Assembly: GCA_014656495.1 (NCBI GenBank) | Contig: BNCN01000008.1 | Coordinates: forward strand, 432,825-496,824 | Origin: Comamonas sp. KCTC 72670 | Lineage (GTDB): Bacteria; Myxococcota; Myxococcia; Myxococcales; Myxococcaceae | Direction of reading: 5' to 3' | DNA length: 64,000 bases | Part shown: positions 1 to 8,644 of the stretch, piece by piece | Position numbering within the stretch: position 1 is the first letter of the stretch | Layout of the letters: each line of letters opens with the position of its first letter | Program-made: the position numbers and the translations under genes | Notes under the pieces: generated by a model | Told to the model about the DNA's origin: nothing | The model's database searches: none | What the model saw: only the letters and a program-made list of their open reading frames with translations

Positions 1-475
1 CCAGCGTCTGGCACTTCTCCAGGATGCCCAGCAGCAGCTCTTCCTTCTTGTAACGGAAGCCATCGTCGATGACGAGACCGACGTAGCGGCGCGGATCCAG
101 GTCCTGCTGCCGCACGCCCAAATCCTCGCAGGCGCGCTTGATGGCGGCCGCGCCCGCGCTGATGGCGTCCACGGACAGGCCGCTGCCCAGGCCCAGTCCC
201 ACCTCGAAGTCACCGAAGAGGGCGCTCATCACCACGCTGCCCTCGTGGATGCCGGTGTTGTCCAGCTCGCCCGCGGTGGTGGCGCCAATCAGGCGCACGC
301 TGGCGGGCAGCCGGGCCCGCACCGCGCGGTTGAGGGCCTGCTGGTCCCGCTCCCGCGAGGCGAACATCGTCACCAGGCGGGGGATGTCCCCGCCCAGCTG
401 ACTCAGGAGGTCCTCCGCGGCGGCATCGGGCTCGTTCAGCGTGGTGCGAGCCGTCTGCATCTTCACTTGCGCCAT
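1..475 (-). CDS. FIST-domain sensory protein (partial, C-terminus beyond window)
   Basis: The frame is open from an ATG at 475 to the window edge, giving the first 158 residues. The segment LVTMFASRERDQQALNRAV, followed by an IGATTAGELDNTG block and a GLGLGSGLSVDAI block, is typical of the FIST_N domain, a proposed small-ligand sensing module found alone or in front of signalling outputs. There is no signal peptide, so it should be cytoplasmic. A GGAG ribosome site lies about 8 bases before the ATG. It starts 30 bases after the multihaem cytochrome stop on the same strand, so co-transcription is likely. The missing half may hold FIST_C or an output domain; the ligand is unknown. Confidence 0.8.
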   Translation of the reverse strand, partial: MAQVKMQTARTTLNEPDAAAEDLLSQLGGDIPRLVTMFASRERDQQALNRAVRARLPASVRLIGATTAGELDNTGIHEGSVVMSALFGDFEVGLGLGSGLSVDAISAGAAAIKRACEDLGVRQQDLDPRRYVGLVIDDGFRYKKEELLLGILEKCQTL

Positions 476-505
476 GGAGCAACTCCGAGGTGTGCGAGCG
501 GGGGG

Positions 506-2308
506 TTAGAGGCCGCTGCCGGGGTGCCGAGTATGACAGGCGCCGGTGCACTGCTGGAAAGACTCCGCGCCACCCCCCACGTACATGCTCTCGATGGGTC
601 CAAACTGAGCCACGTGGTTGGCCGGGTAGCTCTTGTGGCAGGACAGACAGGCCGCCTTGCTGGTGCGCTGGATGCTCTCCTTCGTCAGGTGACAGGACGA
701 GCACTGGTGGAGCGGTGCGTCAAAGCGGTTCGAGCGCGAGTGGATGAAGTGGGTGCGCACGAAGATGGGGCCCTCCAGCTCGAAGGCGAGCGGGGCGTGG
801 CAGCCGGCGCACGCGGCGCGGTTCTCGTTGGCGTGCAGCACCTCGCTCAGCTCGCCGCCCTGGCTGTGGCAGGACGTGCAGGGGCCGGTGGTGAGCTTGG
901 GCTCGGTGCGCTGGCGGGTGCCCACCTGGATTTCGATGGTGGTGGACCCAGGGAGGTCCTCGCCCAGGTACGTGCGGCGGCCCTTCACCGTCACCAGGTA
1001 GGTGCCGGGGGCGGCGTTGGCCGGGAGCTTGAACTTCCACGTGTCGGTGTTGGGCATGTCCCACAGCGCCGGGTCGATGAACGCGCCGCCGAAGAGGACG
1101 TTGGCGAAGGGCAGGGTGGCGAACTGGGAGAAGACGCCGTCCCGCTCGGGCGTGGCCACCACCTGCTCGTCCACGGCCGGGTCCAGGAAGGCCTCCAGCG
1201 CGACGACGGAGCGGATGGGCTGGATGTGCTGCGCGGGGCCGATGATTTGCGTCATCAGCATGCGCTCGCGGTGCTTGCGCCGGTAGTAGGTGGCCGTCGC
1301 GTCGAAGAAGGCGCGGTAGTACTGGAGGCCGGAGTCGGTGCCGTCGGGCGCCACCTGGTTGTACGGCGGCAGGTAGCCCCGGGGGTGGAGCCGGTTGCCC
1401 GCGCCGTCGCGCAGCGTGAGCTGGAAGGCGATTTCCGTGCCGGGCGCGTAGGTGCCGTCCGCGCGGGCGCGGGTGAGGGGCTCCACGCCGATGCGGAAGC
1501 CGTACGCGTACTGCGCGTTGCGCACCTGCTCCACGGGGATTTCGTAGGGCGCGCCCGGACGCAGCGTCCAGCGCAGGCGCAGCGCGCGCGTCTCCGGGCG
1601 CAGCGAGAGCGTCTGGCGCTTGGCGTGGTCGTACGCGTTGCGCAGCTCCAGGATGGCCTCCTCCTCGAAGGAGGTGGCCGCCGAGCAGTCATTCGGCGTG
1701 GCGCAGCCGGTGGCCGTCTGGATGCCGCGGAAGCGGCGGATGAAGAAGTCGTCCAGGCCCGGCCGGCGCTGATGCTCGACGCCCGCGTTGAGGAGGATGG
1801 GCACGCCGGTGATGCGGCCGCGCGCGTCCACCTGCTCCACGATGAAGTGGCTGGGCAGGTTCATCCACGCCGCCTCCCGGTAGTAGCGGCGGCGGGTGTA
1901 GGGCCCCGGCGCGCCGACGGACTCCTGGTCCACCTGGCGCACGCCCAGCCAGCCCACGCCGCCGAAGTCACTCTGACGGATGAGGTTGTTCAGGCCCTGG
2001 TCCTTGCGTGACGTCACGAAGGAGCGGATGTCGATTTGGTTGATGAAGAAGGTGCTGCCCTCGCGCACGCGCAGGGGCTTGCCCACGCCGTTCTCCACCT
2101 CGAGCGCCAGCGCGACCGCCGGCGTCGTGGGCGCCGGGTTGGGCCAGGGCCACCCACCCAGCAGGGCCTGGGACTCCGCTCCGAGGAAGTCCTCCTCGGG
2201 GGGAAGCGCGCTCATCGAGGTTTCGTCCGTGACGTCCTGTCCGCCGCAGGCGAGCAACAGCCCGGCAAGCGATGCGAGCAGGGCCCGGGGGGCTCCAAGA
2301 CCACCCAT
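506..2308 (-). CDS. Multihaem c-type cytochrome lipoprotein
   Basis: 600 residues from the ATG at 2308, preceded by AGGAG; upstream in-frame codons lack a ribosome site. The N-terminus has a hydrophobic stretch ending in LLLACGG, a lipobox, so the protein is probably a lipoprotein of the periplasm or cell surface. The last ~115 residues carry haem motifs CTSCH, CAGCH, CSSCH and CLSCH, plus CTGACH, a CX3CH variant that may bind a fifth haem. The large middle part has no domain I can name. By its haem content it should act in extracytoplasmic electron transfer; partner and substrate are not evident. It is followed closely by the FIST gene, and a likely promoter with an operator-like palindrome lies at 2456-2483. 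Confidence 0.82.
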   Translation of the reverse strand: MGGLGAPRALLASLAGLLLACGGQDVTDETSMSALPPEEDFLGAESQALLGGWPWPNPAPTTPAVALALEVENGVGKPLRVREGSTFFINQIDIRSFVTSRKDQGLNNLIRQSDFGGVGWLGVRQVDQESVGAPGPYTRRRYYREAAWMNLPSHFIVEQVDARGRITGVPILLNAGVEHQRRPGLDDFFIRRFRGIQTATGCATPNDCSAATSFEEEAILELRNAYDHAKRQTLSLRPETRALRLRWTLRPGAPYEIPVEQVRNAQYAYGFRIGVEPLTRARADGTYAPGTEIAFQLTLRDGAGNRLHPRGYLPPYNQVAPDGTDSGLQYYRAFFDATATYYRRKHRERMLMTQIIGPAQHIQPIRSVVALEAFLDPAVDEQVVATPERDGVFSQFATLPFANVLFGGAFIDPALWDMPNTDTWKFKLPANAAPGTYLVTVKGRRTYLGEDLPGSTTIEIQVGTRQRTEPKLTTGPCTSCHSQGGELSEVLHANENRAACAGCHAPLAFELEGPIFVRTHFIHSRSNRFDAPLHQCSSCHLTKESIQRTSKAACLSCHKSYPANHVAQFGPIESMYVGGGAESFQQCTGACHTRHPGSGL

Positions 2309-2455
2309 GGTGCAGCTCCTCGTACGTGTAAAAGCCGACGCCGCCATGGCGCCTGGGGCCAGTGGGCCGTGTAACCCGTCGCTTGTGGGGCGGTGTGGGT
2401 CGGGCCTCTCCCGTTTCCGGGTTTCCCCGGTTCGAGCCTTTTTAGCCGTACGAAG

Positions 2456-2483
2456 ATTATCTGCAACGAGCAGATTTGTTCAA
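2456..2483 (-). promoter_or_regulatory. Sigma-70-like promoter with internal palindrome
   Basis: Read on the minus strand, TTGAAC (2483-2478) and GATAAT (2461-2456) are separated by 16 bases, a good match to a housekeeping promoter. The inverted repeat ATCTGC-N5-GCAGAT (2459-2475) sits between and partly over the two boxes, the place where a repressor or MerR-type activator would bind. The surroundings are AT-richer than the genes. It would drive the cytochrome and FIST genes with a leader of about 140 bases. Confidence 0.5.
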
Positions 2484-2571
2484 CTTCTGGGAAAACAATC
2501 CACCCAGGGTGCTTCTTGCTGTGTTTTCAAGGAGATGAAGGATTGCCCTCCAGGGCAGGGGTCCTACAACG

Positions 2572-4416
2572 TCATACCTCTGCTTCAGGCGCTAAGCAGG
2601 ATTCCTTGTTTAGCTCGCGGGGGAGTTCAATGGTGAACTCCGCGCCCTCTCCGGTCCGGCTCTGGACGTGGACGGTGCCGCCGTGGGCCTCGACGAGCTG
2701 CCGGACGATGTAGAGGCCCAGGCCGGTGCCCGGGTGCTGGGTGCCTGGGTGCACGCGCTGGAAGCGGTGGAACAGGCGCTGCTGCGCTTCCACGCCAATG
2801 CCGATGCCGCCGTCCTTCACGCTGAAGCGCGCGCACGTGGCGCTGGCATGCACGCGCAGCTCCACCGGGTGGCCCCGGCCGAACTTGAGGGCGTTGCTCA
2901 GCAGGTTGGTGACGACGCGGTCCAGGCGCTGGCGGTCCCAGTCGCCGGTGGCGTCGTCCTCCACACGCACGGAGAGGGCGCAGCCGGCGGCGGAGGCCTG
3001 GTCGGCGTGGCGCTCCGCCACCTCGCGCACCAACTGCGCCAGGTTCAGCCGCTCCGTGTCCAACACCATGCGGCCCGCGGACAGGCGGGACAGGTCCAGG
3101 AGGTTGTGGACCAGCCGGCCCAGCCGCCGCGTCTCGCCCTCGGCCCCGGCCAGGCCCTCGCGCAGCCGCGTGTCGGGCGTGGCGGCGCTCTGCATGCTCA
3201 GGCGCCGCAGCCGCAGTTGCAGGGAGCTGAGCGGGTTGCCCAGGTCATGCGCGGCGATGCCGATGAGCTCGAGCGCGTCCTGGGCCTGTGACAGCAGCCG
3301 GGCGTTGTCGAGCGCGAGCGCGGCGCGCGCCGCCAGCTCCTCCATGAAGGCGCGGTCCACCTCGCCGAAGCGGCGGTGCGTCCCCGTGGACAGCAGGCAC
3401 AGCGCGCCCAGCACGCGCGAGCCCACCGCCAGCGGCACCGTCAGGGCGGACGTCACGCCCATCGCGCACAGGAGCTCGCCGTGCGCGGTGCCCAGCAGCG
3501 CGGGGGGAGGGCGGGCGGCGTCCAGCTCTGGCAGCAGCTCGCTGCGGCCCGTGCGGACCACCCGGGCGGGGCCCACCTCGCCGTCCTCGGGGCAGCGCAA
3601 CAGCGGCTCCCACATGCGGTGCGGGGCGGCGGTGTCCGCGCAGGCCACCGCGTGGGGCCGCACCGTGCCGTCTTCCGAGGGGAGGAAGAGGATGCAGGCG
3701 TCGGCCACCTCGGGCACGCACAGCCGGGTGAGGGCCTCGCCCACCTCACGCGCGCCGGACAGCGGCTGCAGGACGCGGCCCGCCTCGGCGAAGAGCGCCT
3801 GGGCCCGCTCGATGCGGCGGCGCTCGGAGATGTCGCGCGTCACCTTCACGAAGCCGCGCGGCCGGCCGTGGGCGTCGAACAGCGCGGTGAGCAGCGTCTC
3901 CGCCCAGAAGCGGCTGCCATCGCGGCGCACCCGCCAGCCCTCGGCCAGCAGCCGCCCCTCGCGCGCGGCCCGCTCGCGGTGGGCGCGGGGGACGCCCGCC
4001 GTCACCTGGTCCGCGGGGTAGAGGCGGTCCGTGTCGCGGCCGGCCATCTCCGCCTCGGCCCAGCCGGTGAGGCGCTCCGCGCCCGCGTTCCACGCCGTCA
4101 CCCGGCCCTGGCGGTCCAGGAAGCACAGCGCGTAGTCCGTCACGCCGTCCATGAGGAGCTGCAGGTGCTGCTCGCTGGACTCGTGCCGCGCGTGCAGGGG
4201 CGCCAGCGCGCGGTGGAGGACGAAGCCCAGCGCCGCCACGCAGCCCAGACCCAAGAGCCCCGCCAGCAGGGCCTGGGGCAGCGCGCCGTGGCCCTCGGGC
4301 GGGGTGGCCTGCGCGAACACCGCCGACAGCAGCGTCGCGAGCAGCAGCAGCCCGGCGAACAGGCAGGCGGACAGGCCCGCGCTGACTCGCTGAGCGAACG
4401 TCCAACGGCGCATCAT
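2572..4416 (-). CDS. Membrane PAS-GAF sensor histidine kinase
   Basis: 614 residues from the ATG at 4416, which follows GGGGGGAG at good spacing; a TTG at 4434 would overlap that ribosome site. Two membrane segments (about 12-37 and 45-71) form a short hairpin without a sizeable periplasmic domain. A PAS domain follows (about 87-199), then GAF (about 224-374), a HisKA region with the phospho-acceptor His in IAAHDLGNPLSS (near 390), and a HATPase with N box (TNLLSNALKFG), G1 (DGGIGIG) and G2 (GTGLGLYIV). It autophosphorylates and should pass phosphate to a separate response regulator; none is adjacent. Signals are likely cytoplasmic or membrane-borne. It lies upstream of the cytochrome-FIST genes on the same strand, but those have their own promoter. 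Confidence 0.93.
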   Translation of the reverse strand: MMRRWTFAQRVSAGLSACLFAGLLLLATLLSAVFAQATPPEGHGALPQALLAGLLGLGCVAALGFVLHRALAPLHARHESSEQHLQLLMDGVTDYALCFLDRQGRVTAWNAGAERLTGWAEAEMAGRDTDRLYPADQVTAGVPRAHRERAAREGRLLAEGWRVRRDGSRFWAETLLTALFDAHGRPRGFVKVTRDISERRRIERAQALFAEAGRVLQPLSGAREVGEALTRLCVPEVADACILFLPSEDGTVRPHAVACADTAAPHRMWEPLLRCPEDGEVGPARVVRTGRSELLPELDAARPPPALLGTAHGELLCAMGVTSALTVPLAVGSRVLGALCLLSTGTHRRFGEVDRAFMEELAARAALALDNARLLSQAQDALELIGIAAHDLGNPLSSLQLRLRRLSMQSAATPDTRLREGLAGAEGETRRLGRLVHNLLDLSRLSAGRMVLDTERLNLAQLVREVAERHADQASAAGCALSVRVEDDATGDWDRQRLDRVVTNLLSNALKFGRGHPVELRVHASATCARFSVKDGGIGIGVEAQQRLFHRFQRVHPGTQHPGTGLGLYIVRQLVEAHGGTVHVQSRTGEGAEFTIELPRELNKESCLAPEAEV

Positions 4417-4615
4417 GTGGTGACTCCCCCCCAAGGCACCCTTTCGGGCGTGCCGTCGGTGAAGAAAGCATCACCCAGACTGCACGCTGGACGACATCGT
4501 CCCAGTGGACGGGGTGGCTTCGCCCCAGGGCGCCGGCGGGCGCGCGGGTGCGGGCTCCCGCACGAGGTGGGTCGCTTGGGACGCTACAGAATGGCCTTCG
4601 TGAAGACAGGGGGTT

Positions 4616-7600
4616 ATGAGCGAACGCTCCATGTCTCTCGTCGAAGGTTCGAAGGTCCGTTACCTCCCGCAGCCCGAATGGGGTGTGGGACATCTGTTGT
4701 CGCTGCAGGAAGAGGGCGCCAAGGCGCTCGTCGCCTTCCCTGCCCGGGAGGACGCCCCAGTGTTGGTGTCCACCAAGGGCGGCGCCCTGGTGCAGTACCC
4801 GCTGCCGCCGGGCGAGCCGGTCATCACCTACAAGGGCCGTCTGGCGGTGGTGGTGCGCGAGGAGCCGGGCGCGCGCGGTCTGCGCCGCTACGTGCTGCGC
4901 TACATCGAGAATGACGAGGAGGACGAGCTGCCCGAGTCCTCGCTCCGGGCGCTGCCGCCCCGCTCCGACCTGCTGTCCACCCTGCGCGAGGGCCGCGTGG
5001 GTGACGCGAAGGCCTTCACCCTGCGCAAGCAGGCGCTGATGCTGGACGACGAGCGCCGCTGCGACGCCCTGGGCGCGCTGCTGGCCAGCCGCATCATGGT
5101 GAAGCCGCACCAGGTGGGCGTGGTGCAGCGTGTGCTGTCCGCCCGCCGTCCGCGCTTCGTGCTGGCGGACGAGGTGGGTCTGGGCAAGACGATTGAAGCG
5201 GGCATGGTGTTCAGCGCGCTGCGCCTGTCGGGCCTCGCGCGCCGCTGCCTGGTGGTGGCGCCCAGCCACCTCACCGTGCAGTGGCTGGTGGAGCTGTTCC
5301 ACAAGTTCAACCAGCTCTTCACGCTGATGGACTCGGACCGCTATTCGCAGTCGCTCAAGGAGGCGCCGGACGTGTCGCCCTGGGCGCGCTTCCCGCTGGT
5401 GGTGACCAGCCTGGAGATGCTCCAGCGCAGTGAGGAGCACCGCCGCGCGCTGGCCCAGGAGGACGCCTTCTGGGATTTGGTCATCATCGACGAGGCGCAC
5501 CACCTCAAGGGCGAGCGCGCCTTCGAGGCCGCGCAGGTGCTGGCGAAGAACACGTGGGGCCTGCTGCTGCTCACCGCCACGCCCATGCAGTTGGACCCGG
5601 CGGAGTATCACGGGCTGCTCACGCTCATCGACGCGGCCACCGCGCCCACCGTCGCGGGCTTCGAGGCGCGCCTGCAGCGGCAGGAGGAGCTGTCCGCCGC
5701 GGTGCGCGCGCTGATGGACGGTGGCAAGCCCTCCGCCGCGGTGCAGGCGCTGGCGAAGCGCTTCCCCGAGGACGCGAAGCTGTCGTCGCTGAAGGACCGC
5801 GACGCGCTGCTCCAGCACCTGGCGGAGACGTACAGCCTCAGCGACAGGCTGGTGCGCAACCGCCGCGCGGTGGTGGGCGGCTTCTCCACGCGCCGGCTCC
5901 ACCGTCACCCGGTGACGCTGCCCGCCGAGGAGCTGAGGGTCCGTGACGCCGCGCTGGCGGTGCTCGCGGGCGCCAGCCTGCGCGGCGCGCCGCTGGGCAA
6001 CGTGCTGCGCCGGCTGGAGTCCAGCCCCGCGGCCTTCGCGGGCGCGGTGCGCTCCAACCCCGTGTTCAAGGGGCAGGCGGACGCGCTGCGGCTGCCCGCG
6101 CGCGACGCGAAGTTCAGCGCCTTCCTGGGCGTGCTGCGCGGCGTGTGGAAGTCGGAGCCCGCGGCGAAGGTGCTCGTCTTCACGGAGAGCCGTGACACCC
6201 TGGACGCGCTCCAGGCGGAGCTGGGCCGCGAGGGCGTGGAGGCGCTGGGCTACCACGGTGACTTGCCCCTGCTGGAGCGAGACCGGCAGGTGGCGCGCTT
6301 CCGCGACCCGGAGGGGCCCAAGGTGCTGCTGTGCACCGAGGTCGGCGGCGAGGGCCGCAACTTCCAGTTCGCGCACCACCTGGTGCACTACGACTTGCCC
6401 TGGAGCCCGGCCACGGTGGAGCAGCGCATCGGCCGCCTGGACCGCATTGGCCAGACGCACCCGGTGGACATCCACGTCTTCGACCCGGCGGGCACGCTGG
6501 CGTCCGACGTGTTGATGCTGCTGGCGGACGCGGTGGGCGTCTTCGGCGAGACGGTGGGCGGTCTGGACGCGGTGCTGGAGGAGGTGGAGGCTCGGCTGGC
6601 GGAGCTGGCGCTGCTGCCGCGCGAGGCGCGCATGGCGTACGCGCAGGAGCTGAAGGCCCGCGTGGAGGCGGCGCGCGCGCAGGTGAAGCGCGCGTATGAC
6701 CCGCTGCTGGACGTGCGCAGCTTCGACAAGCCCGCGGTGGAGCGCCTGGTGAAGCGTGCCCAGGAGCGCATGGGCATCGAGGCGGACGAGGAGGAGGACG
6801 AGGACGCCGAGGCGTCCAGCGTGGAGGACGGGCTGTGGGGCATCGCCCGGGATTTGGACGAACGCCTGGAGGAGACCGTCACGGAGCTGGCGCGCCGGGT
6901 GGGCATCGGCGTGGACACCGACGAGCAGGTCGAGGCCTTCCAGGTGGCCTTCCAGTTCGGCCACGCGCTGAAGGTGGACGGACTGCCGGGCATCGACGTG
7001 ATGGAGGACCGCACCCAACTGGGCACCTTCTGGCGCGACACCGCGGTGGAGGCGGAGGAGCTGGAGTACTTCGCCACCGGCCACCCGCTGGTGGAGGCCC
7101 TCTTCGGCTTCCTGCGCGACGGCCCCTATGGCCGCAGCGCGTTCCGCTTCATCGAGCGGCGGGGACCCCAGAAGGGGCGCGGCGTGGAGCTGCTCTTCCA
7201 CGTCCAGTTGCCGGAGCCGGAGGACACCTCGCCCGGCGCGCGGGTGCCCAGCCGTCAGCTCGCCCGCTTCCTGGAGCGAACGCTCGTCCATGTCGCGGTG
7301 GCGGACGCCGGCGGAAAGCCCAGGTCCGAGCCCGCGCTGCTGCCCGCGCTGGAGAAGGAGGGCAAGACGCTCAAGGGTGACGAGGTGTCACTCGCCTTCC
7401 CGGGCTTCGCGGACTTCGTGGACGCGGCGGTGCCCGTGGGCCACAAGGCCGCGGAGGCGGAGCTGGGCAAGCTGACCGCCCAGGCGCGTAAGGCCATTGA
7501 AGCCGAGCGCGACGCCGCCGTGGCCCGCCAGCGCCTGTCCCTGGGCCACCAGGGCCTGTCCACCGAGGCCGTGGAGGCGCAGCTCGCCGCCGAGCACGCC

Positions 7601-7681
7601 CACTACGAGGAGCTGCTGAAGGCCCTGGCGGGCGCCAAGGTGGTGCTCGATTCGGCCTGCGGCTTCGTCCTCAACCGGTGA
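4616..7681 (+). CDS. RapA-like SNF2/DEAD-box helicase
   Basis: 1021 residues. The N-terminus (about 1-110) resembles the small beta domains that bind RNA polymerase in RapA. Motif I is DEVGLGKTIEAG (near residue 185-196), motif II is the DEAH of VIIDEAHHLKG (near 293), then LLLTATPMQ (motif III) and a second RecA lobe with VLVFTESRDT, GEGRNFQF and QRIGRLDRIGQ (motif VI). This is the Swi2/Snf2 pattern of RapA, which recycles RNA polymerase using ATP. An acidic linker (EADEEEDEDAEA) and a long C-terminal region follow. The ATG at 4616 has a G-rich stretch just upstream. The family is clear; true RapA orthology rests on domain order. Confidence 0.85.
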   Translation: MSERSMSLVEGSKVRYLPQPEWGVGHLLSLQEEGAKALVAFPAREDAPVLVSTKGGALVQYPLPPGEPVITYKGRLAVVVREEPGARGLRRYVLRYIENDEEDELPESSLRALPPRSDLLSTLREGRVGDAKAFTLRKQALMLDDERRCDALGALLASRIMVKPHQVGVVQRVLSARRPRFVLADEVGLGKTIEAGMVFSALRLSGLARRCLVVAPSHLTVQWLVELFHKFNQLFTLMDSDRYSQSLKEAPDVSPWARFPLVVTSLEMLQRSEEHRRALAQEDAFWDLVIIDEAHHLKGERAFEAAQVLAKNTWGLLLLTATPMQLDPAEYHGLLTLIDAATAPTVAGFEARLQRQEELSAAVRALMDGGKPSAAVQALAKRFPEDAKLSSLKDRDALLQHLAETYSLSDRLVRNRRAVVGGFSTRRLHRHPVTLPAEELRVRDAALAVLAGASLRGAPLGNVLRRLESSPAAFAGAVRSNPVFKGQADALRLPARDAKFSAFLGVLRGVWKSEPAAKVLVFTESRDTLDALQAELGREGVEALGYHGDLPLLERDRQVARFRDPEGPKVLLCTEVGGEGRNFQFAHHLVHYDLPWSPATVEQRIGRLDRIGQTHPVDIHVFDPAGTLASDVLMLLADAVGVFGETVGGLDAVLEEVEARLAELALLPREARMAYAQELKARVEAARAQVKRAYDPLLDVRSFDKPAVERLVKRAQERMGIEADEEEDEDAEASSVEDGLWGIARDLDERLEETVTELARRVGIGVDTDEQVEAFQVAFQFGHALKVDGLPGIDVMEDRTQLGTFWRDTAVEAEELEYFATGHPLVEALFGFLRDGPYGRSAFRFIERRGPQKGRGVELLFHVQLPEPEDTSPGARVPSRQLARFLERTLVHVAVADAGGKPRSEPALLPALEKEGKTLKGDEVSLAFPGFADFVDAAVPVGHKAAEAELGKLTAQARKAIEAERDAAVARQRLSLGHQGLSTEAVEAQLAAEHAHYEELLKALAGAKVVLDSACGFVLNR

Positions 7682-7849
7682 CCGGGGGTCAGTGTCCGGA
7701 CGGATGTCCGCCGGTGGACGCGCGAGAGGGTGTTTCCAATCCTTCTGGTAATACTGCTTTTGTTCTCCCAGTGAAATCGCGTGTCTTCGGGCCGACGGGC
7801 CATTTGACCGATTCCTCAATCAACGGGAAAGAGGATGGTGGAGGCGCGC

Positions 7850-8644
7850 ATGATCCACCGGAGCACCCCACGCACAGGACGTCAGTCGGGCCAGGCCGCG
7901 GTGGAAGCGGCGCTGACCCTCCCGTTGGTGGTGTTCCTCGTGCTGGGGACACTGCAGCTCTTCATGATGTTGCAGGCGCGCATCCTGGCGCAGGTGGCGG
8001 CGTACCGCGCGGTGCGCGCGGGCAGCATCAACCACGGCAACTGCCTGCCGATGATGCACGCGGCGCTGGTGACGATGCTGCCCACGGTGGCGCGCACGGA
8101 CAGCGCGGAGGCGCTGGCGGCGGCCTTCTCGCCGCGGCGCCACAACCACTACCGGGTGAGCAGCTCCTACGGCCGGGACTTCAACGAGCCGCTCATCGAA
8201 ATCGTCCGTGAGTCGCCGGACGCGGGGTGGGCGCAGGACCTCACCGGGGGCGAGGACCTCCTCTTCGACCAGCCCACGGACAACGCGGCGGCGCTGCGAG
8301 CGCGCACGTTGGAGATCCGCATGGTGGCCTGGTACTACATGCGCATCCCGTTCGCGAACTGGGTGATGAGCCGCATGCTGCTCGCCCACTTCCGCATCCA
8401 GCGCTACACGGCCGCCAACCCGCTGATGCCGGTGCAGCGCCGCTCCGCGTGGTGGGGCGAGACGAACGCCAGCCTGGGCCGGGACGGATGGCCCGGGGGT
8501 GACCTGGGCACGCGCATGCTGCGCTGGAGCGACCAGGGGCACTTCCTGTTCCCCATCCAGGTCAACGCCGCCATGCGGATGATGACGCCCGTCATGTCCG
8601 AGCACTTCATGGGAGGTCCCGCGTGCAATCTCCACGGCTCCTGA
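7850..8644 (+). CDS. TadE-like pilus assembly protein
   Basis: 264 residues from the ATG at 7850, chosen because GGAGG lies 7 bases before it; an ATG at 7835 is the alternative. The N-terminus GRQSGQAAVEAALTLPLVVF is the TadE-type motif (QaaVE followed by a hydrophobic helix), a processed, pseudopilin-like membrane anchor. The remaining ~210 residues would be periplasmic and resemble nothing I can name. It opens a four-gene operon with further Tad-type proteins. TadE-like proteins act with a Tad (Flp) pilus or secretion machine; no Flp pilin or prepilin peptidase is present here, so the machine must be encoded elsewhere. Confidence 0.8.
   Translation: MIHRSTPRTGRQSGQAAVEAALTLPLVVFLVLGTLQLFMMLQARILAQVAAYRAVRAGSINHGNCLPMMHAALVTMLPTVARTDSAEALAAAFSPRRHNHYRVSSSYGRDFNEPLIEIVRESPDAGWAQDLTGGEDLLFDQPTDNAAALRARTLEIRMVAWYYMRIPFANWVMSRMLLAHFRIQRYTAANPLMPVQRRSAWWGETNASLGRDGWPGGDLGTRMLRWSDQGHFLFPIQVNAAMRMMTPVMSEHFMGGPACNLHGS

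Noticed and set aside
245..2011. 588-residue plus-strand frame opposite the cytochrome gene
   Set aside because: Arg/Ala/Gly/Val-rich shadow without domain; the minus strand has haem motifs and a lipobox.
3746..7291. 1181-residue minus-strand frame over the helicase
   Set aside because: His/Arg/Gln-rich antisense product of a GC-rich gene; the plus strand has all helicase motifs.
7740..7780. Sigma-54 promoter before the Tad-type operon
   Set aside because: A GG and a GC doublet are present but 7, not 10, bases apart.
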